DNA of 64,000 nucleotides from JAYPWI01 sp964629575 (lineage in GTDB: Bacteria > Actinomycetota > Acidimicrobiia > Acidimicrobiales > Poriferisodalaceae). Within the stretch, counting starts at the first letter, position 1, and every line of letters starts with the position of its first letter. Shown in pieces: positions 38,591-46,487 of this stretch. The DNA lies in NCBI GenBank assembly GCA_964629575.1, contig CAZVUM010000003.1:1-64000 (forward strand). The letters are read 5' to 3'. The notes under the pieces are model-generated. The model did no database searches. It saw only the letters and a list, made by a program, of their open reading frames with translations, and was not told the DNA's origin. The position numbers and the translations under genes were made by a program.

Positions 38591-39112
38591 ATGACCGACG
38601 ACTCGACGACACCACCCCAGGGCGAACCGGGCCTGCTGCGCGCCGAGCAGGACATTCGACACAAGCTCGGCGCCAGCCCCCTCGACTTCGAGTCGATGCA
38701 GGCGATCGCCAACATCTACCGCGCTGCGGCCGGTGTGCGCCGGGTGGCCGAGCGAACGGTTCTCGCCGAGCAGGGCCTGTCGTGGGGGGGCTTCACCATC
38801 CTCTACGTCCTGTGGGTGTGGGACGAGATGGAGACGTCGAAGCTGGCAGCGGAGTGCGACCTGGCGAAGGGCACCCTCACCGGAATGGTGTCGACGCTCG
38901 AGAAACAGGACCTGGTGAAGAGGCGCCGGCTCGACCACGACAAGCGTCGGGTGACCGTCGCGCTGACCCCTGCCGGTACACGGGTGATCGAGCAGCTGTT
39001 TCCGCATTTCAACGATTTCGAGGCCAAGATGACCGTGGGTCTGACGGCCCGGGAGAAGGCGGCCCTCAGTCAGTTGCTGCGGGTCGTCATCGGCAACGCG
39101 GGAGAGGCGTGA
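38591..39112 (+). CDS. MarR-family transcriptional regulator
   Basis: This is a winged-helix DNA-binding protein of 173 aa. The recognition region SKLAAECDLAKGTLTGMVSTLEKQDLVKRRRLDHDKRRVTVALTPAG is characteristic of MarR. The N-terminal 30 residues are variable. It is followed 3 nt later by a small membrane protein gene and then a thioesterase, with similar spacing, so the three may be one operon under its control. The ligand is unknown. Confidence 0.92.
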   Translation: MTDDSTTPPQGEPGLLRAEQDIRHKLGASPLDFESMQAIANIYRAAAGVRRVAERTVLAEQGLSWGGFTILYVLWVWDEMETSKLAAECDLAKGTLTGMVSTLEKQDLVKRRRLDHDKRRVTVALTPAGTRVIEQLFPHFNDFEAKMTVGLTAREKAALSQLLRVVIGNAGEA

Positions 39113-39115
39113 GCC

Positions 39116-39724
39116 ATGGTGGCGACGGACACGGCCGGAAACGAAACGACGACCTCCACCTACTTCCTCGCCCGACCGTGGCCCTATCTCCTTCTGGCCA
39201 TCCCGTGGTTCCTCAACAGCACCGGACTCCTCGTCGGCGCCATCACCGGCGCGGTGAATCAGTCCGGGGAGGCCATCGCCTTCTTCGGAATCCCCGGAGT
39301 TGTCGGGCTCGTGGGGATGTGGGGCACATGGGAGCTGGTGTCCGAAGCGATGCGGGCCCGTCGCGGTGAGGCGTCGGCGCGGCCGCCGCACCGGGCGGCA
39401 CAGTTCACCTCGTGGGACCGCAAGTTCTTCCTCGTCGGAGTGCTGGCCTATGTCGGAGCGCTCGTCGCGGGAGTCGTGTTGATCGCGATCTTCGCCGGTA
39501 TCGGTGGATCCATCGGCGGTTTCGTGATGGGGATCACCGTGCTCCTGGCTGTACTGGTCGTCCACATCACCGCCGCATCGATCCTCACGGACTACCTCCG
39601 CGAAGTCAGGGGCGTCCGAAAACGAGTCGCGCTCGCCTTCGGCGCCTCGTTGTTCGCGGTCGGCCTGCTGGGACCCATCATCTGGGCCCACTCCAATCGG
39701 CTGTCGGCCAAGTACGACCTCTGA
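39116..39724 (+). CDS. Four-helix membrane protein of unknown function
   Basis: The family is not recognised. The 202 residues hold about five hydrophobic segments: PYLLLAIPWFLNSTGLLVGA, AFFGIPGVVGLVGMWGTW, FFLVGVLAYVGALVAGVVLIAIF, GFVMGITVLLAVLVVHI and a final FGASLFAVGLLGPIIWAH. Charged loops lie between. It starts 3 nt after the MarR stop and ends 4 nt before the thioesterase start, so cotranscription is likely. Coordinated regulation with the MarR gene is inference. Confidence 0.75.
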   Translation: MVATDTAGNETTTSTYFLARPWPYLLLAIPWFLNSTGLLVGAITGAVNQSGEAIAFFGIPGVVGLVGMWGTWELVSEAMRARRGEASARPPHRAAQFTSWDRKFFLVGVLAYVGALVAGVVLIAIFAGIGGSIGGFVMGITVLLAVLVVHITAASILTDYLREVRGVRKRVALAFGASLFAVGLLGPIIWAHSNRLSAKYDL

Positions 39725-39728
39725 GTCG

Positions 39729-40151
39729 GTGACCGAACCCGTCGACATCGACGCGCTGATCGCCCAGGTCGACGGCGGCTACCCCGCCGCTCTGTCGCCG
39801 GACGTCGAGGTGCTCGAGCACGGGCGCGCCGTGTTCCACGGCACCGTCGACGAGCGGCACCACGCAGCGAATGGCTTCCTCCACGCAGCAGCGCTCGTGA
39901 CCCTCGCCGACACCGCCGCTGGGTTCGGGGCACTCGCTTCGTTGCCCGATGGTGCGACGGGTTTCACCACCGTCGAACTCAAGTCGAACCATCTCTCCAC
40001 GATCGAGCGCGGCCGCATCACGGCGACGGCAACATTGACCCACGGTGGACGCACCACCCAGGTCTGGGATGCCGAGGTCGTCGCCGCAGAGACCGGACGA
40101 ACGCTCGCTGTCTTCCGCTGCACCCAGTTGGTGCTCTACCCCCGGGACTGA
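39729..40151 (+). CDS. PaaI-family hotdog thioesterase
   Basis: This is a hotdog-fold acyl-CoA thioesterase of 140 aa. The helix motif NGFLHAAALVTLADTAAGFGA and the strand GFTTVELKSNHLSTIERGRI are characteristic of PaaI/YdiI-type enzymes; the Asp of LADTAA is the usual catalytic or structural acid. The substrate is some acyl- or aroyl-CoA that cannot be specified. The start is GTG. It is the last gene of the MarR-led group and is convergent with the Rieske gene across a tandem repeat. Confidence 0.88.
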   Translation: MTEPVDIDALIAQVDGGYPAALSPDVEVLEHGRAVFHGTVDERHHAANGFLHAAALVTLADTAAGFGALASLPDGATGFTTVELKSNHLSTIERGRITATATLTHGGRTTQVWDAEVVAAETGRTLAVFRCTQLVLYPRD

Positions 40152-40156
40152 CGACA

Positions 40157-40219
40157 GGCTCGGCGGCTCAGGGCTCCGGCGGCTCAGGGCTCCGGCGGCT
40201 CAGGGCTCCGGCGGCTCAG
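40157..40219. repeat. 16-bp tandem repeat (four units)
   Basis: Three perfect copies of GGCTCCGGCGGCTCAG follow one 15-bp variant lacking a C. The array fills the space between the convergent thioesterase and Rieske genes and runs through the Rieske stop codon. Such an array is prone to copy-number change and to assembly error. Confidence 0.9.
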
Positions 40220-41424
40220 CCGAGCTCGATCACCTCGGCGCGTTCGCCGATGTAGTTGCCAGCCCGGACGCGGTAGTGGTGCTCCCCCGGTCGCGGCACG
40301 ACGAAGGCGGGATCCTCCCCCGCCAAGAGCGCGGCGAGCCCGCTTTTCCACGCGTGGCGGAACATGGTGACTCCCCGGTCGGAGGCGCCGAGCTGTTCTT
40401 CCGAGTGCCGAGTCACGGCCCCCTGGCCCACCTGCGCCTCATAGTCGCCCGGCAACTGCTGGTGTTCGTCCTCGCTGAGGTCCTCCCACCGCTTGCCGTC
40501 GTACAGCGCTCGACGTTGCACCGTCTCTGCAGGACGCTTCATCAGGGTGAAGATCTTGGTCTCGGTGCGCGAGATCGGCAGCGTCCAGGCAACCGAAGTC
40601 GCCTGACCTTCGAACTCGACAAAGGGGCTGGCGACGATTCGGACATTCGGCATCACGACCTCGGTGACCCGATGGAAGAAGCGCCCGTCGTCGAGAACGC
40701 GGTCCTGGTGCGACTTCACACCGACGTCCGTGAATTCCCAACTCACCTCTGGCATGGCGGCCATCTCGGCGACGAACTGATTGCCCGAGAAGCCGGCGTG
40801 CAGGATGAAGACGTGAAAGGGGTCCATGACGTTCTCGTGCGTCTGGAACCAGTTGCACGGGGTGGGGTCGCCGTGGAGGCCGATGTTGTTGTCGTCTGCG
40901 ACGATCTCCCAGCCGTCGGGAACCTCGTCGAACACGTCGTAGGTCGGGAACACGGGCTTGCGATCCGGCGGTCCCATGTAGGTGAACAGCATGCCGTGGT
41001 AGTCGACCACCGGGTACCAGGGCTGCCGGTGGCGGTCGACGCGCCGGCCGCCCTCCACCTCACATGGCATGTCAAGAACGTGGCCTTCGACGTCGAAGAG
41101 CCAACCGTGGTAGCAGCACCGGATCCCCTGGTCCTCGACCTTGCCGTAGTACAGGGTGGTGCCGCGATGGCAGCATCTGTCGTGGACGAGACCGGGCCGA
41201 CCCTGACCGTCGCGAAACAGGATCAGGTCTTCGCCGAGGACCCGCCACTTCTTCGGAATCTCGGTGGCGTCGGCCGCGATGGCGAACGGATGCCAGTAGC
41301 GGCGCAGCAGCTCGCCGGCCGGCGTTCCCCGCTCCACCTCCACCAGGTCGGGGTCGCTCCAGGGCTCTGGGAGCTCATAGCCGGTCCCCGAGTCGATCTC
41401 GACCGGAACCTCACTGCCGCTCAT
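40216..41424 (-). CDS. Rieske [2Fe-2S] oxygenase, alpha subunit
   Basis: This is the terminal component of a Rieske non-heme iron oxygenase, 402 aa. The cluster ligands are in DRCCHRGTTL (C-x-H) and CCYHGWLFD (C-x2-H). The mononuclear iron site shows MDPFHVFILHAGF with two histidines four residues apart. It resembles phthalate-, vanillate- and steroid-type oxygenases more than biphenyl dioxygenases. No ferredoxin or reductase gene is next to it. The ATG at 41422-41424 is chosen because the longer frame adds no homologous sequence. It is divergent from the first GS-like gene, 96 nt apart, so both may share a regulatory region. Confidence 0.92.
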   Translation of the reverse strand: MSGSEVPVEIDSGTGYELPEPWSDPDLVEVERGTPAGELLRRYWHPFAIAADATEIPKKWRVLGEDLILFRDGQGRPGLVHDRCCHRGTTLYYGKVEDQGIRCCYHGWLFDVEGHVLDMPCEVEGGRRVDRHRQPWYPVVDYHGMLFTYMGPPDRKPVFPTYDVFDEVPDGWEIVADDNNIGLHGDPTPCNWFQTHENVMDPFHVFILHAGFSGNQFVAEMAAMPEVSWEFTDVGVKSHQDRVLDDGRFFHRVTEVVMPNVRIVASPFVEFEGQATSVAWTLPISRTETKIFTLMKRPAETVQRRALYDGKRWEDLSEDEHQQLPGDYEAQVGQGAVTRHSEEQLGASDRGVTMFRHAWKSGLAALLAGEDPAFVVPRPGEHHYRVRAGNYIGERAEVIELG

Positions 41425-41520
41425 GACCTCACAGTAGGTCGCCGTCGGAGCGCTCCGTTGCGGTCCGGCGTCAGACGATCCTGCACATAATCTCTGCGAG
41501 TCACCCGAAGGGGAGCTTCG

Positions 41521-42834
41521 ATGAACCAGTTCGCACGCGTCCGCATGCTGTGGCCTGACCACCTGGGTCTCGCCCGCGGCAAGTACATGCCGACCGAGTT
41601 CGCCTCAAACGGCGCAGGTCACGCCGCCGCGGTGTACAGCCTCGGGTACGACCGGTCCTTCGAACCAACGCCGGGCTCTGGCGTGCTCGACGGCTTCCCC
41701 GACATGCACGCGACCTTCGAGCCATCCGATCTGCGTCAGGGCTGGGACGACCACCTCACGGGGGTCGCTGTGTGTGACCTGAGCATGGACGGCGAGCCCT
41801 TCGGTTTCTCGGCTCGGTACGCACTGCGCAAGGCGATCGCCGAATGGGAGGAGCTGGGCTTCCAGCCCAAGGTCGGCATCGAGCTGGAGGCGTACGTCCT
41901 CGAGCCCGACGGCGAGGGCGGCTGGAAGGCCTGGGACACCCCCGAGTCCTACGTGTATGGCACCGGGCGGTTCGTCGATCCGACCGGACTCATCGACGAG
42001 ATCAACCGGCGGGCGCTCGGGTGCGACATCGTTCTGGAGTCGATCAACGGCGAGTTCGACCAGGGCCAGTTCGAGCTGACGCTCCGCTACACCGACGCCC
42101 TCAAGGCAGCCGACGATGCCTTTCTCTTTCGCGTCCTCGCCCGTGAAGCGGCGATGGAGCAGGGGCTGCGGATGACGTTCCTCGGCAAACCGTTCGCCGA
42201 CCTCGAGGGCAACGGGGTGCACGTCAACTTCTCGCTGCTGGACGGGGACGGGCGCAACGGTCTCAGCGACGAGGGTGCCGACGACGGGCTGTCGTCGCTG
42301 GCGAAGGGCTGCCTTGCCGGTATGTGCCACCACCACCAGGCGATGACGGCGTTGTGCGCTCCGACCGTGAACGCGTACCGGCGCTTGCAGCCGATGACCT
42401 TTTCGGGCCGTCGGGCCAACTGGGGCTACGACCACCGGATGACCGGCAACCGGGTTCCACCTGCTCGAGGGCAGGCAACGCGACTCGAGAGCCGGCTGCC
42501 CGACGGGTCGTGCAACGTTCACACGGCGATCGCCACGGTTCTTCAGGCCGCGCGGCTGGGGGTGGTGAACGAACTGCCGTGCCCCGACGCCGAGACCAAC
42601 GACGGCATCGAGACGTGGAACACCGAGGTCACCTCGGCCCTGAATCTCGCAGAGGCGCTGACCCACCTGCAGGCGGACCTTGTCCTCACCGAGGCGGTCA
42701 GCCAGGACCTGGTCGACAACTTCGTGGCGATCAAAGAGAACGAATGGGGCCGCTTCACCGAGGCCACCCCCGACTGGGAGTCCGCCGAATCCATCACCGA
42801 CTGGGAAAAATCCCAGTACCTCCCCTACCACTAA
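41521..42834 (+). CDS. Glutamine synthetase-like gamma-glutamyl ligase (first copy)
   Basis: The protein has 437 aa and a glutamine synthetase catalytic fold: metal-site VGIELEAYVLEP, ESINGEFDQGQFELTLRYTDALKAADDA, the GNGVHVNFSL region and RLESRLPDGSCN. It differs from housekeeping GlnA in the nucleotide and substrate regions and lacks an adenylylation tyrosine motif. Such divergent members usually join glutamate to an amine (PuuA, IpuC, aniline AtdA1). The start has GGGGAG upstream. It lies opposite the Rieske gene and two palindromes follow its stop. Confidence 0.88.
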   Translation: MNQFARVRMLWPDHLGLARGKYMPTEFASNGAGHAAAVYSLGYDRSFEPTPGSGVLDGFPDMHATFEPSDLRQGWDDHLTGVAVCDLSMDGEPFGFSARYALRKAIAEWEELGFQPKVGIELEAYVLEPDGEGGWKAWDTPESYVYGTGRFVDPTGLIDEINRRALGCDIVLESINGEFDQGQFELTLRYTDALKAADDAFLFRVLAREAAMEQGLRMTFLGKPFADLEGNGVHVNFSLLDGDGRNGLSDEGADDGLSSLAKGCLAGMCHHHQAMTALCAPTVNAYRRLQPMTFSGRRANWGYDHRMTGNRVPPARGQATRLESRLPDGSCNVHTAIATVLQAARLGVVNELPCPDAETNDGIETWNTEVTSALNLAEALTHLQADLVLTEAVSQDLVDNFVAIKENEWGRFTEATPDWESAESITDWEKSQYLPYH

Positions 42835-42852
42835 CCGCGCGCACCAGGGGCG

Positions 42853-42885
42853 CACCAGGGGTCAGACACGTGTCTGACCCTGGTG
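42853..42885. repeat. REP-like palindrome, GTCAGACACGTGTCTGAC core
   Basis: CACCAGGGGTCAGACAC and GTGTCTGACCCTGGTG are complementary apart from one extra G. It is 18 nt after the first GS-like gene. A partial duplicate of its left flank (CGCACCAGGGG) precedes it. Confidence 0.85.
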
Positions 42886-42977
42886 AGTTCTGGTGAGGTC
42901 GTTTCGGCAGGTCACGCCCCTTCCCAAGCAGTCGGCACCACGGAAGGCAGCACATAAGTCACGGTGCGCGGCCACTA

Positions 42978-43001
42978 GGGGTCAGACCCGTGTCTGACCC
43001 C
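42978..43001. repeat. REP-like palindrome, second copy, plus CATGTCACC repeats
   Basis: GGGGTCAGACCCGTGTCTGACCCC is palindromic at 22 of 24 positions and nearly identical to the copy 125 nt upstream. Three CATGTCACC-like units follow it (43001-43026), ending at the P450 stop codon. The 92 bases between the two palindromes contain no gene. Confidence 0.85.
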
Positions 43002-43022
43002 ATGTCACCCCATGTCACCATG

Positions 43023-44189
43023 TCACGTTGGGTGGTGGAGGGCGAGAGGGCCGATGCCGTGCCAGGTGGCGGGTTCGGCGAGGTCGAAGCGGGGGTGGCG
43101 GGCCACGAACTCCTCGAGCGCCACGATCACCTCCCGCCGGGCGAGGTTGCTGCCCAGGCACCGGTGCGCCCCCACGCCGAAGGCCGTGTGCGGGTTCGGG
43201 GCCCGGTCGAGCACCACATCATGCGGGCACTGGAACACCTCCGCGTCCCGGTTGGCGGCCCCGAACGCGAGCACCACCCGCTCCCCCGCCTGCATCTCCA
43301 CCCCACTGATCACCGTGTCCTGCTTCAGCGTGCGAGCCATCGCCTGAACGGGCGACAGCGCACGGAGAAACTCCTCGGTCGCCGCAGGGATCAGCGTCGC
43401 ATCAGACGCCAGCCGCGCCAGCTCGTCAGGGTGCTGGGCGAGGTACCACAGTGCGGCCCGAATCGTCCCCGCCGTCGTCTCCAACCCCGCGACGAACAAT
43501 AGATAGCAGATGTCGAGCATCTCCTCGTCGTCGAGCGGTCGCCCGAGATGATCCGAGGCGAGCAGCGCCGAGATCACATCAGGCCCCGGCTCCCGCCGGC
43601 GCGCCGCAATCAGTTCGCGGAAGTACGCGTACACCGCATCGGCCGCCGCACGAGCCACGTCCTCCTCGTCGGTCCGGGCGAAGACGATGTCGTGAACCCA
43701 CGCATCGAACTGCTCGGCGTCCTGCATCGGGAAGCCGCAGTACTCCCCGAACACCATCGTCGGCAGCATCCGGCAGTAGCGGGACGCGTCGATCACCGCA
43801 TCACCCGCTGTCTCGTCGAGCAGCTCCTGCGCGATCTCGCGCGTGCGCGGAATCAGCGCATCCATCCGCCCCGGCGAGAAGAACGGGAGCAGGATCTGCC
43901 GGTACGGCGTGTGTGCCGGCGGATCGACGTCGAGCGGCACGAGCGGCCGATCGGTACCGAACGACGGCAATATCATCGACGGCGCGACGGAGAACGTGTC
44001 CCAATCGTGTTCGGCGGCACGAACATCCTCATACCGCGTCACCGCCCAAAAGCCGCCGTACCGATCGCTCCAGGCGACCGGGCACTCAGCGTGCATCCGT
44101 GCGTAGTCGTCGAAGATGTCATCGAGCGCGTCGCCGTGGAAGTCGAAGTCGAACCTCGGACCCCGCTCGCGACCCCGCTCCCGCTCCAT
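43023..44189 (-). CDS. Cytochrome P450
   Basis: This is a soluble bacterial P450 of 388 aa. The oxygen-activating I-helix is FVAGLETTAGT, the ExxR helix EEFLRALS, and the heme-cysteine loop FGVGAHRCLGSNLARRE. The substrate is unknown. The ATG at 44187-44189 (MERERGR) gives a normal N-terminus; the upstream extension is non-homologous. It follows the second GS-like gene by 11 nt on the same strand, so the two are probably cotranscribed. No ferredoxin gene accompanies it. Confidence 0.92.
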   Translation of the reverse strand: MERERGRERGPRFDFDFHGDALDDIFDDYARMHAECPVAWSDRYGGFWAVTRYEDVRAAEHDWDTFSVAPSMILPSFGTDRPLVPLDVDPPAHTPYRQILLPFFSPGRMDALIPRTREIAQELLDETAGDAVIDASRYCRMLPTMVFGEYCGFPMQDAEQFDAWVHDIVFARTDEEDVARAAADAVYAYFRELIAARRREPGPDVISALLASDHLGRPLDDEEMLDICYLLFVAGLETTAGTIRAALWYLAQHPDELARLASDATLIPAATEEFLRALSPVQAMARTLKQDTVISGVEMQAGERVVLAFGAANRDAEVFQCPHDVVLDRAPNPHTAFGVGAHRCLGSNLARREVIVALEEFVARHPRFDLAEPATWHGIGPLALHHPT

Positions 44190-44200
44190 CGACTCAGCGC

Positions 44201-45541
44201 CTAGGCCATCACCCGGTAGCGATCGAACTCCCACTCGGAGACCTCGTCGCCGCCCGGGTCGCCTCCCGCCTCCCGATAGCGCTCGGCCTCGGCCTGGGCC
44301 GAAAGGACGAAGCTGTGTGAGAACTGCTCCCCCAGGGCTGCGGCGAGCGCGCTCCCCTCGAACGCAGCGATGCCCGAGTCGACATCCGCCGGCAGCGCCA
44401 CGGCCTCTCCGGGGTCGTCGTACTTGTCGCCGTCGGAACGGGCGGGCAGTTGGTGTTCGCCGGCCAAGCCCGACAATCCGGCCGCCAGGGCTCCTGCGAT
44501 CATCAGGTAGGGGTTGGCGTCGGCCCCCGCACCGCGGAACTCCACCCGGTTGGCGCCGCCCTGCCCGACGGTGCAACGGCACAGCACCGATCGGTTGTCG
44601 AGGCCCCAGTGGACGTGCGTCGGCGCGAACGTGTAGGCGCGCACCCGCTTGAACCCGTTGGGCAGCGGGCTCCCCAGCAGCGAAAGTGCGGTCGCGTTGC
44701 CGACCAGACCCGAGAGCCAGGACGACATCAGCTCGTTGGGGTCGCCCTCTGAGTCACCGAACGCGTTCACCCCATCGGAGGAAAGACTGGTGTGCACGTG
44801 CATGCCGGTGCCCGACTGCTCCGCCCACGGCTTGGGCATGAAGGTGGCGGACAGTCCGTGCTGCTCGGCCACTTCCTTCACGATGCTCTTGTAGAGGGCG
44901 GTGTTGTGGGCGGTCGTCATCGCATCCGCGGGCGCCACATTGATCTCGATCTGGCCGGGTCCGTACTCGGGGTTCGACGACTCGACGGGAATCCCGGCGC
45001 CGAGGAGGGCAGCCCGCATGTCGGCCAGGATGATCTCGACATCGGGCCGATCCGTGAGCGATGAGTACTGCATGTGCTCCTGGATGAAGCTGCCGTCGGG
45101 GTTGGTGAGGAAGAACTCCATCTCGGTGGCGACGACGGCTTCGTACCCGGCGGCGGCGCACCTGTCGATCTGGTTCTGCAGAACCGTCACCGGCGCAAGG
45201 GGATGCGGTTGGTGGTGCGGGTCGTAGCTATCGGCGAACACCAGCGCGTACCCCGGCCGATGTGTGAGGATTCGCAAAGTATCCAGCTGGGGCACCAGAT
45301 GGGTGTCGAGGAACCCCTGCTCCATGTTGATGTAGGGGTTGTCGTTGATGTCGTCTGCGATGTCGAAGATGTAGATCGCGTCGGCGATGTGGCAGCCGCC
45401 CTCGGCCACCTTGTCCACGAAGTGCCCGACTGGAACCCGCTTGCCGCGCAGGTGCCCGTAGGTGTCGACGATGGCGACCTCCACGGTGTGCACTCCGGCG
45501 TCTTCCAGGCGAGCAGCGACGGCGTGGGTGTCTGGGCTCAT
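44201..45541 (-). CDS. Glutamine synthetase-like gamma-glutamyl ligase (second copy)
   Basis: The protein has 446 aa and a GS fold that is clearer than the first copy: TEMEFFLTNPDG, NPEYGPGQIEINVAPADAM, KPWAEQSGTGMHVHTSL, and NRVEFRGAGADANPYLM. The N-terminal DTYGHLRGKRVP is typical of GlnA-III/gamma-glutamylpolyamine synthetase-type enzymes. Sequence similarity to the first copy is low, so they are not a recent duplication. The start has GAGGGG upstream. The P450 follows by 11 nt, and the degraded dehydrogenase is divergent 77 nt away. Confidence 0.9.
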   Translation of the reverse strand: MSPDTHAVAARLEDAGVHTVEVAIVDTYGHLRGKRVPVGHFVDKVAEGGCHIADAIYIFDIADDINDNPYINMEQGFLDTHLVPQLDTLRILTHRPGYALVFADSYDPHHQPHPLAPVTVLQNQIDRCAAAGYEAVVATEMEFFLTNPDGSFIQEHMQYSSLTDRPDVEIILADMRAALLGAGIPVESSNPEYGPGQIEINVAPADAMTTAHNTALYKSIVKEVAEQHGLSATFMPKPWAEQSGTGMHVHTSLSSDGVNAFGDSEGDPNELMSSWLSGLVGNATALSLLGSPLPNGFKRVRAYTFAPTHVHWGLDNRSVLCRCTVGQGGANRVEFRGAGADANPYLMIAGALAAGLSGLAGEHQLPARSDGDKYDDPGEAVALPADVDSGIAAFEGSALAAALGEQFSHSFVLSAQAEAERYREAGGDPGGDEVSEWEFDRYRVMA

Positions 45542-45618
45542 GCGATTCCCCTCGAGATCGACCAGCAAATCGTTCGGTTGCGAATCATGCCACTCCCCAC
45601 GAGGGTGAGGGAACACCG

Positions 45619-46425
45619 GTGACCGCCTGCGGCGTGTGCCATTCCGACATCCGCGCTGTGCACGGAACCTTCGGGAAGACGCCTCCGATCGTGCTGGGAC
45701 ACGAGGTGACCGGCGTCCACGAGCAGCTCGGTCCGGTGATGATGTACGCCCCGTGGGGCTGTCGTTCGTCCGACTGCGAGCAATGCGAGCAGGGCCTCGA
45801 AATGATCTGCCCCGACTCGAACGAGGCCGGCTTGTTCACCGACGGCGGGTATGCCGAAGGGATTCGAGTCCCCGACATCGCCTACCTGGCTCCCCTCGAT
45901 GGCCTCGACCCCTTCCGGGCGGCGCCGCTGGCGTGCGGTGGTCTCACCGCCTACCGAGCGGTCCACCAAGGGCTTCCCCGCCTGAAAGAACGCGGCCGCG
46001 AGGCGACCGCCCTCATCATCGGCGCAGGTGGCCTCGGCCAGTACGCGCTCACCTATCTCCGCCTACTCAGCGATGCGAGGGTGACAGTCCTCGACCTCTC
46101 CGCAGACAAGCAGAAGGCGGCTCTGGCCATCGGTGCCCACGAAGCGACGGGCGACGCAGCCGAGCTCGGAACCTACGATCTCGTCCTCGACTTCATCGGC
46201 GCGAGCTCCACGCTCTCGACGGCCGCGGCGGCAGTGAAGCGCCTCGGGACGGTCGCTGTCGTCGGACTTGGAGGCGGATCGATTCCCTTCGGCTTCGGGC
46301 TGGTTCCGCTCGAAGCCAAGCTCGCCGCGAGCGTGTGGGGCAGTCGAACCGAGATGGACGACCTCCTCTCACCGGCCCGTCGAGAACCGAGCATCGTCCT
46401 CGACGTCGCGGGCTCGACCGGCTGA
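45619..46425 (+). pseudogene. Medium-chain (zinc) alcohol dehydrogenase remnant, truncated at both ends
   Basis: The 268 residues match the middle of a zinc-dependent alcohol dehydrogenase: VTACGVCHSDIRAVHG with the catalytic zinc Cys, LGHEVTG, structural-zinc cysteines around SSDCEQCEQGLEMICP, and the Rossmann motif IIGAGGLGQYAL. Normal members have about 340 aa; here the first 30 or so residues and the last 50 (from the substrate-loop region) are missing. Upstream codons in frame are open but not homologous. The end abuts an inverted repeat at 46426. I regard it as decayed, though it may be a shortened active protein. Confidence 0.7.
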
Positions 46426-46480
46426 CCGAAATTGATGCTCAGCGCGTACCGGATCGGTACACAACGGGCCTCAATTTCGG
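46426..46480. repeat. Nested inverted repeat (cruciform) after the dehydrogenase remnant
   Basis: Arms 46426-46440 (CCGAAATTGATGCTC) and 46466-46480 (GGGCCTCAATTTCGG) pair at 13 of 15 positions, the outer 10 perfectly. Inside lies a second hairpin, GTACCG (46446-46451) with CGGTAC (46455-46460). It sits between convergent genes and directly at the remnant's stop, so it could be a terminator or a small mobile palindrome. Confidence 0.75.
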
Positions 46481-46487
46481 AGTGGGC

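Noticed and set aside
42853..43026. CRISPR-like array suggested by repeated palindromes and CATGTCACC units
   Set aside because: There are only two palindromes with a single 92-base interval, no regular spacers and no cas genes.
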